Below, piece after piece: positions 1 through 12,762 of a DNA stretch of 64,000 nucleotides (positions are counted from its first letter, which is position 1; each line of letters begins with the position of its first letter). The translations under genes and the position numbers were made by a program. The stretch is taken from NCBI GenBank assembly GCA_026686845.1, contig JAIVEN010000023.1, positions 15,642,001 to 15,706,000 of the forward strand, in the 5' to 3' direction. The notes under the pieces are model-generated. The model had not been told where the DNA came from. It was given only the letters and a program-made list of their open reading frames with translations, and ran no database searches. Source of the stretch: Adenanthera pavonina (taxonomy: Eukaryota; Streptophyta; Magnoliopsida; Fabales; Fabaceae).

Positions 1-583
1 TTTCATATTCCAAAAACTAGTAAACATTTATTTGCATAATGGAAAAAATATTACAATATTTTAAACAAATTGAACCAATATAAAGAATTGTCTTCCTAGA
101 GGCACATTCTAGGAGAAAGTGAGCCAAAATGCACAATTTTTATATCTTTACTATTAGGTTCTCTAATGATAACATGATGAGTCTATGGTTTTTACAATTC
201 AACATCACATGATTGGGTCTATAAAAAAAATTTAAAAATTGTCATTTTTACTGGAGAAGTTACAGCAAATGTATAAAGAAATATACTCAAGTCTAGTAGA
301 TATAAGCCCATTTATTACAAATATAAAATATTTGAGAAGTAGGTCGGCTTATGATCAGTTCATGCACAAATGTAGTCAAGTAGAGAACCTAAGGTCTCAG
401 CTATCTTCAAATTTTCAGTCAGCTAATGCAGAGTTTCCAGCAGATTCTTTTTCACCTGTTTGTTCTATTTCTTATTTCACTTCTGTTTTTATAGCAACCT
501 TCAGAACCTTTTTTCCTACGCCCTTCCCATGAATGAATACATAAATCAGGAGTGGTGAAAAGGAGGTGTAGAAAATAAATCAC
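1..583 (-). other. intron of the PMT-like gene, running off the left edge
   Basis: Begins on the minus strand with GTGATT directly after the exon ending in FEKDT. I see no further PMT exon (none of the expected downstream blocks such as the MKA/MGSFAAAL region) in these bases, so the intron is longer than 580 bp or the gene is broken outside the window. No other feature seen. Confidence 0.6.
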
Positions 584-2523
584 CGTGTCTTTCTCAAACA
601 TTGCAGCAGAATAGTCAAAACCAGCAAGACGGGGAGGTGGAGTAGTCAATCGTGCAGGCCAAGGAGCCAAACCACTTCCTCTTGCTCTATGAATTTCTGT
701 GTACACCAGCACAGTATGCAGTTATTATATTTTCAATTTCCAATACAAAAGCATGAATCAATGCTACCAATTGCTAATAATCCAGAACAAGATATTAATC
801 CATGAGAAAGTATAGTAATCTCATAATAATGTGCCATCAGAAAATGTGAAAATATCATTTCTTTTTCTTAATAAAAAAACTTCATATCAACGAAGTTGCT
901 CTTATAACACCTTGGTAGACAGTATTAATGATCTGAAAGCATTTTCATCAGCAATCTATTTTAGGTCTTTTGATTAATAAAATAAGGGTCAAATCATTGA
1001 ATGAGTGAGGAAAGTGTTACTCACCCTCAGAGTAAGGTGTGATGCAAGCTTCCATTTTAACTCCCCAGACAGCATCAGGATCATCATCAGATTTGCAAAG
1101 TGGAGGTTGGGTACCCGGCTCCCTTTTTCGGTAGCAATCATTTGTCAGAGGCTTGACCCATATAACAGTCTGATTCCTTTTAGCAGCTATTTTCCAACAC
1201 ATTCGTTCTACTAGAGCACTCATTTCTCTCCATATTCTTCGATCCTCTTCATCCTGTGCATATGCTTCAGGAGATGAATATGCAAAATAACCTCCTGGCC
1301 TGAGTAACCTATCCAGCTCAAGAAGAAGGATGCCATCTCTTTGAAGCCAATCAATTCTACATCGAGAACAATGAGCAAGTTCAAATGATCTACTAGGGTA
1401 AGGGAGTCTTCTTGTCCCCAAGACACCAAGATATGCTGGAATGCCTCTTTCTAAAGCAAACTGGATTTGGTTTTCATGAACATCATTGGGTGCTAATGAC
1501 ATTGCTAATACATTAGAGGAGAGTAGATATCCTCCAAAGCTTGCAACTCCACAGCCAACATCAAGAACATTCCGCAATCTTCCTCCATTGTTTATATTAC
1601 TGTTTGGAAAGTTAAGCATCTGTACAATCATGAGTATAATGTTAATATATTCCCATTCACGAAAGAACTTATGTTTCAGTAGTATTCTATTCACAAATTA
1701 TAATGGAGTAGTTGGCATACATTTGCAATTGACACAATGTATTTATCAGCACCATAGTGGAAGTGCGTTCCTCCACCAGGAAAAACTATCTTTTCTCCTT
1801 TTACAGCCATCCATCTCTGATCAGATTTCTCTGTTGCAAGGTGGGTATGAGGTATATTTGCTTTCCATACCTGATCTCTGCTTTTAGGCCACTTGATTGG
1901 AATCTATATTTATCAAGAACAGCATAAGAAACAAGAGATTAAGCCCAGAAAGTCCTTACTAGCATCTGACAAGAAAGGACCGGACAGTCACCTTGTACCC
2001 TGGAGGAGGAGGAATCAAACAATTGTAACGCCTCTCAGGCATTGGGCAGTGTCGCTCATAATGCTCCATCAAAGGCAAATCAAGTTTCAACCTTGTCTGG
2101 TATATTAGGTTTCTGTCTAGACAGGGAATCAGCTCTGAGAGATGATCATCACATACCTTAAAAAGTAAACAGAAATAAAATATGACTTGGAATTACAAAA
2201 AGAAAAATATGACTTGATTATTTCATAAGAGAAGCAAATATTTAAGGTTAGCAGGACAGGGGAATTAAAATTTGTTCAACTCTAGGATAACTCACTGGAA
2301 TTGTCTTCAGCACAGCACCATATCCTCCTCCACTTTTGGAGGAAGATTCATTGGCATCTTCTTCCCCTCCCCAGCCAAAGCGCTTTAAAGATTTACTACC
2401 ATATTCAAGAGGAGATGAGCCACTGTTTCGAGAACACAAGTAAAAGAAAGCACAAACAATCACCAAAACCAACAATGTGACTAGCTTCTTTCTTGAGTTC
2501 CCATCTGCTCTGCTTCTATTCAT
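584..2523 (-). CDS. PMT-family methyltransferase (PMT3/PMT8-like), 3' part outside window
   Basis: Golgi-type II membrane methyltransferase of the plant PMT (DUF248/Methyltransf_29) family, generally thought to methyl-esterify homogalacturonan during pectin synthesis. Five exons read on the minus strand: 2523-2296, 2156-1992, 1903-1721, 1619-1025 and 696-584. All junctions are GT-AG and the frame stays open, giving 428 residues of roughly 600 usual for the family. Residues 1-13 are basic and 14-31 form one hydrophobic anchor. The family signatures are visible: CDDHLSELIPCLDRN, the MEHYERHCP block, FPGGGTHFHYGADKY, and the SAM-binding motif LDVGCG at residues 211-216, then SLAPNDVHENQIQFALERG and HCSRCRIDW. 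The last exon holds GSGLAPWPARLT. The start is the ATG at 2523-2521; an upstream in-frame GTG lies at the splice acceptor and is not a start. The C-terminal third must lie left of position 1; bases 1-583 look like intron. The subfamily call is from remembered similarity, and the acceptor substrate is inferred. Confidence 0.93.
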
Positions 2524-3660
2524 TCTTGCCACTGCAAATAAATCACCTTTTTACTATGATTTCGGCCCGCAGAAGATCAAATTGCAAATTTTCACAAGGG
2601 AAGCAATTGCTTAATTGAAACCCAGCACAACATTTTCTCACCGCACTCACTGATTCAAAGTTCACAGAGAATGCCCTTAATTTAAACGCATCAACTTAAT
2701 AATTCATTTTCCATTTAGCATCTACGTGACGCAGATGAGAATCACAAAACGAAAACTGCACAAAAAGTTGAAATAAAAAAATAATCAAATATCATTAACA
2801 TTATAGGAATAAGCATAAATGCATTAGCTCTTTGCGGAACCAGCTGCACACTCCTCCTAGAAAGGAAACATTACTGTTCGATCAAATAAATCATCAACAA
2901 AAATAAATAAATAACAGTATGACACCTTGAAAAAACGATGGGATAAAGATAATAGGATTACGGTCTCAAAGGCAAAAGCAGAATACGAATTTCGAGTAAG
3001 AATAGTAAGAAATGTGAGCTTCAAAGAGTAGCAAACCCATGGAAAATATGACGAGCACGTGAATTAAGATATTCCAACTCCGAAGATAAAGCGAATCCAA
3101 CTGGATCACTAACTACGAGTGAGTGCCCACGAATTTCGCAGCAAAAGTGCAAATGAAGCAAAAGAGCAAGTCGGCAAGTAGGGACGAAATTGGAAAGACA
3201 TAGAGGATAGAAGAAAGCGAGTAGCCGACAGTTATTGCCAGCTATTCACATGAATGCGATTCCCGAATTTGCATAACTGAAAGAGACTGGCAATACTCTC
3301 ACCCCACAGAAACACAGAATTCATGAAATTTAGCCCCACAAAAAAGTAGTAATGGTTCGAGGTCCAGAAAAAGGAACGAAAAAGTCCCGAGCAGTATAGT
3401 CTTCACTATCAACGTAAATCCAAAACGTGATATTTATTTTCGCAAATAGCAGTGAAATCAGATCCGAGCCATGTTCTTCGTGAATTGTAAGATGAATTAG
3501 AAATGGAATGATAGATCTTTTTTTTTTTTTTCACACAAAAAAGGACCAGACTGCGAGCTCAAAGGGGAAAATAGAAAAGACAATACAACGTCATACGTAC
3601 CTCAGAGGATGCAAGAAATTTGCCTTGGGGGGAAAGAGAAATGAGTTTTTGGAGTTTGAA
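2524..3660 (-). promoter_or_regulatory. 5' leader of the PMT-like gene with a 1.07-kb leader intron
   Basis: Reading the minus strand, a sequence ending CTGAG is followed by GTACGTATGA (donor at 3600). A TTGCAG acceptor at 2532 is followed eight bases later by the start codon. This predicts a leader intron of about 1,069 bp and a 5' UTR exon from 3601 to roughly 3660. Leader introns are common in plant housekeeping genes and often raise expression. The transcription start is not directly visible. The intron holds no ORF of note, only a T/A homopolymer at about 3519-3532. Confidence 0.6.
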
Positions 3661-5229
3661 CAAAACCAACCAAAATCATAACAACTACGATCTATATGTT
3701 AAGGCACAGCTGGTAAGGGTTTTTTTTTACAGCTGGTAAGAGCTAAAACACAGTATCAGACTATTAGTATTGTGTAGCGAAAAAAGATGGGTGAAATGCG
3801 AATCCTGACCGTTGCTTTGCACCCCAAACCGTGCCAGGGTGACAGTCCGTTGAGGAAGGGATGCGTTTTGGTGGTGGAAATCAATGGTCAGGTTTACTCT
3901 TCAATTCCAACGGCTCAGATCAGATCTGGATTATTGATGATTTTGCGTTTATATACTTAGCTTAGTAGTGTATAATAATTATTTAAAAAAATAAATCTTA
4001 TTTGTGCGACCTGGCCTGGCCCGTATTTGTCAAACCCAACCTGATCACAAATTGGGCCATTTTGATCCAAGTAAGACCTAGGTCAAGGCAACCAATTTGA
4101 GACGAGAATTTACCCAATGAATTCAAGTTATGCAGATAAAAGAGGAGGAGAATTATATTGAAGGACAAAAAAAAAACTGAGAGAATATTTAATTTAAAAT
4201 TTCTTAAAAATTATAACCATTATAAAGGATCAAAACAAAATATAGTTAGAAAATGACCTATATACCCTTTCTATCCTCAATAGCCAAAACATTATTTCAA
4301 GCCCCATCAATATATAAATTTTTTTTTGGTTAACCAAGCCCCATCCCTATACCATACTACACCAAAGGAATTGGATTGGTAATAAATTAGTTGTCTATCC
4401 AAGTACTCTTGTCATGGAAACAATGTACCCTCTTTTTATTAGGCTGACAAATTGGGTCGGCCCGGCTTCAAATTGGACTGATCTTGAAAGTCCGATTTGA
4501 TAAATAGGCTTGGACATTCAAGCCGAGCCTATGGGCGAATTTATGGACCAACCCACGGACTTTTTTAATTTTTAAATATTTTTCATTTTTTAATAAAAAT
4601 TTTTCATATAATTATTTAAATTAATACAACTAATTATTATCATAATTGATTAAAAACTAATATAGTATTTAAATTTTATAATTTAGATATTACTAATTAA
4701 TAAAATAATATGTATTTTGTAATATTTTAAACAAAAAAGGAAAAAAAAAAAGAAACGGACTTTCTAACCGACCCATGACCAACTCGAATCGAACCCAAAA
4801 AGTCTGAATTGTATTTTGATACTAAAAAATAAGGCCTAATCCACTCATTTTTTTGGATTTTTGGGCTGATCTATTGGGCTTGACTTGTTTAGCCAAATCT
4901 ACTATTTACATTAAAGAGGGTGAATCAATAGTTAATTCTCTTAATATATACATTTCTTTTTGCCAAACCCTTAATACATACATTAAAATGGAATTGCCCA
5001 TGAATTTGTAAGCATGTAAAGCCTATGAACTTGCTGAAACATGAGATTTTTTGTTTTCTTTGCAATTTTTATTTATTCATTTTCATTTCAATATATACAT
5101 TTTTTGTTTTGGTCCTTTATAATTACAATTTTTAAAGAGATTTTTTATCTATGACTAAATATTTTTCTATTTTAGTCCTCCATCTCCCTGAAAAAGAAGG
5201 ACAAAATTCCCGAATCTTCCTCCAAAGGG
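3661..5229. promoter_or_regulatory. shared upstream region between the divergent PMT-like and STK19 genes
   Basis: The two genes are transcribed away from each other, so both promoters must lie here. I see AT-rich DNA with a MITE (4440-4910) and GC-richer islands at about 3800-3930 and 4010-4080. The part just upstream of the STK19 start (about 5160-5229) is pyrimidine-rich and could be its 5' UTR. No TATA box could be assigned with confidence. Confidence 0.4.
4440..4910. mobile_element. hAT-like MITE, copy 1 of a GC-rich-ended family
   Basis: About 470 bp with ends rich in GGGT/GGCCCG-type runs and a very AT-rich core. It starts TAGGCTGACAAATTGGG; its far end read in reverse gives GGCTAAACAAGTCAAGCCC, an imperfect inverted match. 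The core shares long stretches with the element at 37781-38284, for example the block from 'aattatttaaattaatacaac' onwards. No coding capacity. The hAT assignment rests on copy 2, which has an 8-bp target-site duplication. Confidence 0.7.
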
Positions 5230-8200
5230 ATGAAACGCCAGCGAGGGGAAGAAAACACCAGTGCCGATGAAACTCGATCACTCGGTGCGTAATTTCATTT
5301 TCTATTTCATAGAGCTTTCTCTTTATTTATGAGAATCCCTATCATCGTCGTGCTGTGAATTCTCTAATCAAATTCGCTGGTAATTTGAATTTATTTTCTT
5401 CTTCGTCTTTCGTTTTCCGTTTTTCCCCGAGTTCTCCTGAAGTAGGTAAATTCGAAATGCAGAGAACGATCTTACATTTAGTGATACAATGGTGGCGCTG
5501 CGAATAATGCGAGCTCAGTTTCCGCACATCGAGAAGGTTAAAGATTAACTGGATTGGTACTTCCGATTAAAATGAAAGATAAGAGGAATGCACAAAAGTG
5601 AAGAAAAAGCCGAGATAATCTTTTGAATGATTTGTTCATTGTTGATTTCATGGAATTCGGTTTAGCTCTTTTATCGTAATAGAGTATTTAGCTGTTCTAA
5701 AAGTTCTATGATTCATTTCTGCAGCTCTCGGTTCAGCCGTTTATTTTGAAGTCACAATTATATAGCAGTGTCAAGGACCGAACACTGGTAGACAGGGAAT
5801 TAGAGGTATAGTTCTTCATTCACTCAAGTCTCTGAAACTCTCCTGCGTCTATGAATTAAAAAAGGAAAAAAAAAGAATTTACTCTGCAATTTATTTTGAG
5901 CCTAATAAATTCATCTAAAAATTTGTGCCTAACAAGCATTTCTTTTCTACTTCTTTGTTCACTTTACAAATGTAGGAAGCTTTAGGGCTTGTTTACAGTT
6001 ACCAAGAATTGTTTTCTAGAATAAGTTTAGCTTTAGGGCTTGTTTACAGTTGCGAAGAATTATTTTCTAGAATAAGTTTTGAGAACAAGAAAATTAAAAG
6101 TTTTATTTAAATAATTATTATCAAAATCATACCTAATAAGTGTAAAATGAGTTGTTTAAAATATATAATTTTACCATAATAAGGTGAATATTTTCTACAT
6201 TTTTTGTGTTTTTCATAACAAAAGATATAGAATACCTTAAGTTTTTTTTTTCTTTTATTTTTCTATTTTTTAAAATATTTTATATAAAAACATACTTATC
6301 AAACAATTCTTTTTTTTTTTCAAAAACAAAAAAAAAACCTATTCTGAAAACATGAATCAAACAGCCATTAATTTCTACCTTTCAACATGATAGAAAAAAG
6401 CCATTGAGTGGCTGGTGGAGATACACAGGTTTTAAATACTGCGTTATCAGGTGCATACATAAGTAAAACTTTCTCATTTGGTGTGAAAATTGTAAATTAT
6501 GAAGGGGATGACTGGCAATTTGTAAAAGTTTGCAAAACTTTTTACTTAGCAAAATTTGCAAGGCATGGGTCACTTTTAATTGATGGGAATCATATCTAGG
6601 GAAGCATATTGGATGCTTGTGCTGTAATTACATAGTTAGTACAAAAGATAAGAAAGCATATAACATAGTCATAGATGCCTGGATGAAGATGATAGTGGTG
6701 TTAAATATTAAGCGTTGGTTCCTTCTGTAGTTTTGTTTGCGTTTTCTTTTCTGAATTGCCTAATTTATTTTCTGGGTCCTGGTTGAGTAACATGAATCAT
6801 GTTTTTCTTTGTGCAGTCTTTAAGGAGGGATAAAGTTCTGCGTATTTTCAAATTGAATACTGGACAAGATGACCACGCGATAATGTTTTTGAATGATTAC
6901 TTAAATCAGGTTGGTTGAATATGTGGATATAGTTCATTAATATTGTCATCACCAGCATATTTATGCTTTCTTTCATTCGCAAGAATTTCTGGTGGGTTCA
7001 TAATGCAATCTGTCACTAATAAATTTATTTTGGGACCAATATTGTTACTAGTATTTTGAATGTTCTGGACTGTCCTCATTTGGAACTTTCTTTTATTTCC
7101 TTTTTTAATGTATGTTGAATATCTTTTGATCCAGTTAAGATTTTGAAGGATACTTGATGCACTTTTTTTCTTTTTGGGCCACTGGATTCTTGATGCACTT
7201 ACATGTGTATTTTGCTTACTTTTTGATGCATAGATAGATCATGTTGTTAAAAGAATGGATAACAAGAAGCAAGGAGAATATCAAGTTTTTGGCTGGTTCA
7301 AAACTCATGTTCTTGATTCAAAGCTTGAACCTAGCATTGAACATCAGGAGCTTGTGAGTGAGATTTACTATTTTGCATAGACTTACATAGTTCTTAGTTC
7401 TTTCTTGTTTCTAGCTCTGTTCGTTCTACTGTTTACTGTTCAGAACTCTTTTATAATCTTGTAAATTTGTTGACTTTGGTTGAATGAAAATATTCTAGAA
7501 TCTGGCTTACTCAAATTTATAGTGATAAAGTTTATTAGCTTAGATATATTCTTTAAGATAGATTTTCAGATGAGAGAGAGAGGGATGGGACAATTTTTGT
7601 AAAACAGCTTTCCATCATCAGTTTGCTACTTTTTGTTGCAGTGCTCCCTCTTGTCGCTTGGGGGAAAGGTGAAGGACAGTGATATATCCCTTTTAATTAA
7701 TGCAGGCATCCTTGTGAGTATACTGGGAATTTAAACCACCATCTATTTTGCTTACTTTTTATGATTGTCTGTAATTGTGCCCGTGTTGTTATAGTAATAA
7801 ATTAGGCTGTTGCTACGCATACATTTGTAAACCCAACATGAAGTATTCAAATATAACCTATCTTCTGAACATAGTTTTGTTGTTGTGTGTTTTTTTTTTT
7901 TTTTTGTTTTGGGGGGGGGGGGAATAAATTTTATATATACAATAAAAAACTTGGGCAAGTTTGTCAAGTTGTAGGTTTTTTTTTTTTGGAAGTGGAAATA
8001 AGTTTAGATTGTTTGTTCTCTGGTAGTAGATAGCTTTAACCATACAAGCACTAACTGTCTATTGTATTTTCTTCTCTATAATGTGTCTAAATTGATAAGG
8101 TTTCATTGTTCTTATGAACTATTGAGAAGAGGGATTAAGATCACTTTCCACTTCCTTTTTTTCCTTCTTATATTAAGAAACACATGTTTGTGTTTTTTTT

Positions 8201-9232
8201 TCTGAAGTCCAATGTAAAGTAACATTCCTGAAAATATGGAAGAATTGTTATGTTGTTGATTTAGCGACTGCTTGGAGCCTAATGCTATTCTAGTGCTCAT
8301 ATTTTTTAAATAAAGGAGAAAAAAGGTAAAGAAAATCGTGATCTTGTTATCAGTTCTTTAATGCTCTTTACGTGATTCTTGTGTAGTCTTTTGTAATCAT
8401 CTTTGCCCTCATTCTTCTATGTATGTAACATTTATGCATACTTTCAGACTCGGCAACTTATTGATCCAAACATTTATTGGTTTGCAATTCCAAGTATTGG
8501 CTCGCTACTTAAGGGTCTTGCTCAGGTATGAAATTTTATGCTCATGCAAAATGATGGATAATATCTTGGCTTAGGCGGTAGTTCTAATTCTTGGCCTTGC
8601 TAATTGAACTCATATTACCATATTTAAGTTTTTTTAGATTCTTACAAATTTCATTGAATGACATTGGACACTATAAGCACTTGTTTGATATAGATATGAT
8701 ATTTCTGGTCTTAAACTACTTAACTGAGCTTGAATGGCCTATATGCTCAAGCACAAGCCATTACATATATATTCTAGTCTCACGGTGAACTTTTATTGCT
8801 GGAGATATTTATTCTCTAGAGTGGATGGGGGAAAGTATTCTTTGCTTCTTTAGTGGCGTATGAATGTATGATTTGGGTGCTCATTTGGAATTGGCAATAC
8901 TTGAACTTTGTTCTATTATGAAAAGATACCAACTTTCTGAAAGTTTATTAATTCTTTGTATTAGATTCGCATTTTTAGACGAGGAACAACTATGTTCGAG
9001 TTACAAGATCCAAAAACTCACTATTTACTCTATCATTCAGGGAAGAAAGGAAATTATGTCTCTCCTCAACCGGCGTAAATACAAAGAGATGATGTTAACT
9101 TCTTTGGAAAAGAAGCCTCTACGAACATCTCCACTTGATATGAGGTTTCATCTTCGTGATCTGATTGGATCTGGTCATCTCAAAACTAACTTGACACCAA
9201 CTGGTTTAGTTGTTCAATTCTCGAAAGATTAG
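5230..9232 (+). CDS. STK19: STK19 homologue (winged-helix DNA-repair factor, not a kinase)
   Basis: Eight exons: 5230-5288, 5482-5536, 5725-5805, 6817-6909, 7234-7353, 7642-7713, 8448-8525 and 9041-9232. All have GT-AG junctions, and they join in one frame to 249 residues, close to the 254 residues of the accepted human protein. The C-terminal block RKEIMSLLNRRKYKEMMLTS followed by LEKKPLRTSPLDMRFHLRDL and GSGHLKTNLTPTGLVV is the STK19 signature. Residues 1-18 are a basic/acidic lead; the rest is consistent with tandem winged-helix folds. No kinase motifs (glycine loop, HRD, DFG) are present. In animals STK19 binds DNA and helps transcription-coupled repair at stalled RNA polymerase II. A similar nuclear role in plants is inference. 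Exon 1 was joined with the donor at 5289 (GTAATT), because the nearer GTGCGT at 5285 would break the frame. The frame is intact, so the gene is probably functional. Confidence 0.9.
5981..6366. mobile_element. hAT-like MITE in intron 3 of the STK19 gene
   Basis: AT-rich element with ends GGGCTTGTTTACAGTT (left) and, in reverse, GGCTGTTTGATTCATG (right). The left end is present twice in tandem (about 5980-6029 and 6031-6079). Its interior matches, in the opposite orientation, the element at 12388-12762 (shared TATGATTTTGA and AAAACTTATTCT blocks), so these are two copies of one family. Confidence 0.65.
7890..7922 (+). repeat. poly-T/poly-G tract in STK19 intron 6
   Basis: A T run of about 15 is followed by GTTTT and then 12 G in a row (7911-7922). 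Long G runs are rare in this AT-rich window. It is intronic and also a likely sequencing/assembly weak spot. Confidence 0.8.
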
Positions 9233-9359
9233 GGTTTCAGAATGTCCTACATGTATTTGGATCCATTAAATGATTCGACGCCAACTATCATAGCCCAATT
9301 TATTCCATTTTATTTATAGAATAAATAATTTTGTTACAGTATTATAAGTAGCACTGCAT

Positions 9360-9492
9360 GAGTTCTAAATTTATAACAACTGAAGCTCTAAATTAATTAC
9401 ACGTGATAATGCATAAGTGCTAAATTTATAAGCACTAAATTTGTAATAAAGAAAGGTCTAAATTAATTACAAGTGACAAAACATAAATTCTA
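9360..9492 (+). repeat. local direct repeat downstream of STK19
   Basis: Two diverged copies of a unit of about 65 bp (TCTAAATTAATTACACGTGATAATGCATAA against TCTAAATTAATTACAAGTGACAAAACATAA), in the likely 3' flank of STK19. Bases 9233-10500 otherwise show no gene. Confidence 0.6.
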
Positions 9493-10500
9493 GCATTACA
9501 TCATGGGAATATTCAATTGTATATGTTTAATTGTAAATAGTCTCAGTCTTTAAAAATCGTAAATTAACGTATGAATAAATTAGTGAATGTAAAATAATCA
9601 GAAGATAACATAAAGCACATTCGACGCACTTGAATGTGAAATATGACAGATTGATTCCTTCACCTTATTCGACCCTTGTCACGATGTTTGACTGTATATG
9701 TTTATTCTGTTCAATAATTATAAGGGATACGGTCCATGAAGATTCTAATAAGCCCTGTTAAAAAGATATCTCTACCCTCCAAGTTTGCATTTATAGCCAG
9801 GAAAAACAGGTCCAATCGCTTAAGAATTGGTTCCTCTGCAAATTTGCGTGTCACTCACTTAAACTTGCAGTACAAAATTAACCGTACGACCCATCACTTA
9901 CAAAAATAACTGTGCACCCCTGTCAGTCTCTCTTTTTATAGCTCTTTCACTTCTCCAGACGCCCCCTCTTCCATCACTGATTGTGTATACAATTTTGTTG
10001 GATCAATGTGTCGTCGGGTTTTGGATCACACGCCTTATAAGGCAAGCAGCCTAGTACGATATCGATACAAGGTCGCTTCTAGTGTCTGTAGTAGGTGCAT
10101 GAAACTCCACCAATGGATTACCAAAGAAGATCTTTATGATATAATGTCCCTCTATTTGTAGTTATAACAGCTTCACAACATCTTCAAAAATGGGCCCGAG
10201 GTTGCATTTATTTTGACATCCCGAGGCTGCAGAGAAGAGTTATAAAATGGTGAGAAAACCAGGTCTCCATGAATAAGGAATAAGATGGATGGTGAAATTA
10301 CTATTACTCTGGTCTTTATTATAAGTTACTTTATCACATATTTTTATAGTTTTAAATATAAGTGACATGCAAAATGGCTAGAGCATTTAATTTATTTTTT
10401 TTCATAAATATTTTTAACTATTTTTGTTAGTCTATGTTAAATAGTTTAGTGTCGGCGGAAGTAATTTGGATTTTCTTGTTACGTTCATAAGAAGGTAAGG

Positions 10501-11214
10501 GTACGTTTGAGAGTTTATAATAGAATGGAATGAAATGATCATTAATGGAATAATATGGAATGAAGTGAAATGGAATGGAACATAATATTCCATTATTTGG
10601 AAGTTTCATAAAACGAAAGAACGGTTTTGTTTAATCATTGTTTGAGAGTTAATATAAAATGGACGAAATGGAATGAATTATAACATTTTTATTTCAATAT
10701 TACCCTTATAAATTAATTTTAATAAAAGAATTAGTGACTGATAATTTAAGAAAAAATAAGTTTATTTTTAAGTTATAATCAAATATTTATCTCAAAAAAA
10801 AAGTTATTAAATGAATTTTTAAACATATATTAATTAAATGATGAAACAACTTGGATTGAAAAGATAAATGATATCATGCATAAAATAGATATTGGAAAAA
10901 AATTTAACATAGTATTGAGAATAGGAAGCAAGTAAGATGTAATGGAGAGAGTAGAGTGAGAGGTGTATATATGTTTATATAGAGATGAGGATAATTTTGT
11001 AATTATAATATTGACCTCAAGTCATTCCATCATTGATCCCTCAATTCGGAGGGATAGAAAAAATTGAGTTTACGATGGTTAAGGATAATTTAGAAAGTCA
11101 TCCCTTGTCATCCCATTCCTTTATAAAAAAATTCTTTCAAACAATTATTAAGGTTCATTAATCATTTCACTCAATTTCATTCCATCCAAAATAAAACTCT
11201 CAAAGTCACAGTAC
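10501..11214. mobile_element. TIR element with GGAATGRAAT-rich ends
   Basis: Left end GTACGTTTGAGAGTTTATAA followed by AGAATGGAATGAAATG. The right end, read in reverse, gives GTACTGTGACTTTGAGAGTT followed by GGATGGAATGAAATT. So there are inverted ends of about 40 bp or more around a 0.7-kb AT-rich body. A second partial copy of the left end occurs at about 10637. No coding capacity; superfamily not assigned. Confidence 0.65.
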
Positions 11215-12387
11215 TAAAGTTAAAAGAGAAAATAGCACACAAAGCCACTGTGATATTTTAACATTCATGATTGAAGAGCTACGAGGAATGGGAATCTAGA
11301 AGATGAGTATTGTGTTGCTTCAATTCATAAAATGCTTCTCATATCCAATAACATCAATACATCATCACTGATTTAATTACTAACAGATCAAAAATATAGG
11401 ACTAACTATGTAACCATCATAAATTATAGGGATGAGTTTAAAATCTTAAAATTATAGGGATCCACTTAAAAATTAGTGTAAATTATAAGATCAACAGATT
11501 AATTTTTCTAGAACATTTTAATTTAAAATAAAAAAATCTTGTGCAAACTTAAAAAGAATTTGAATAAAATTTATGTAGTGTGTTCTCATAACGAAATATG
11601 TAGTGTGATTACTTTTTTTTTTGAGGTGTTCTTGCCAAGTTATTATATATTATAAGAATGTTAGAGCAAAAAAAAATTTATTTCACACTTTTTCTTTTAA
11701 AATATTTCAAGAGGGTAATATAGGAATAAAAAATTATAATAATTCTATAACAATGGTAAAAAAGAATCCTCTTTTGTCCCCCAAAATAAAATTCTAAAAG
11801 AATGAAATGGAATACAGATTATAATGAGTACAGGACATTGTTTAGATCATATCAGTGGGATTGAAAATTTGAACAGATAATTGCGGTTATAGTTAGGTTG
11901 ACCTTAGACTATCAATTGAGTAAACAAATGATAAAAAATAGTAAAAATTTGGTCGCTTAGTATTAAATTCTTATAAAATTAATTCTATATTAATATTAAT
12001 TGAAATTAATTTTTTATTTTTGTTTAAATTGAAATTTTAACCTTAGGGAGATTTTTGGCGTTCATTGGATTTTACCAGATCTACTTCATATATATATTTT
12101 TACTATATATAAAATATTTTAACTAATTAGATAACCTTATAATTTTAAATATTCATATGTGTTTTTATTAAGTATAAAATAAAAAAATCAATTATAGAGA
12201 ATGTTAAAAAAATCGAATCAATTTTGTGGATGAAAATAATTATTTTATATCTGAATAAAAATAAAAAAATGAAATAATTATCAGTAATCACCTATTCCCT
12301 ATTGGGTCGAAAGCATAAAAAAGCCGTTAAAGGGGATCAATTAAAGAAACAGAAAATCTCGGAAGGCAATTAATGAAGAAATATTAT
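11215..12387. other. AT-rich intergenic DNA, no gene seen
   Basis: I see only short AT-rich runs and no open frame with recognisable protein similarity, RNA gene or clear repeat boundary. Confidence 0.5.
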
Positions 12388-12762
12388 GGGCATGTTTGAT
12401 TGTTTTTGAAACAATTTTTCAATTTTTAAAAACAGAAAAATAAATAAATTTGTTTAATAAATCTATTTTTTATAAACTGTTTTGAGAAATAGAAAAATAA
12501 AAAAATAGAAAACTTAAAATAATTTTAAGATGTTTTGTATTTTTTGTTCTGAAAAATACAAAAAAATGTGAAAAACATCCACCTCACTAATGGTAAAGTT
12601 ATAAATTTTGAATAACTTATCTATCACTTATTAGATATGATTTTGAGAATAACTATTTAAACAGATTTTTTTTCTTTTCTTATTTTCAAAACTTATTCTC
12701 GAAAATAATTTTACAAAACTGTTTTGAGAACAAAAAAATAGAAAACACTGTTAAACAGTCCC
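12388..12762. mobile_element. hAT-like MITE, second copy of the 5981-6366 family
   Basis: Starts GGGCATGTTTGATTGTTTTT and ends AAACACTGTTAAACAGTCCC, giving GGG..GTTT-type inverted ends. The internal CACTTATTAGATATGATTTT block matches the STK19 intron element in reverse orientation. Flanks (ATATTAT left, ATATATT right) suggest but do not prove a target-site duplication. Confidence 0.6.
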
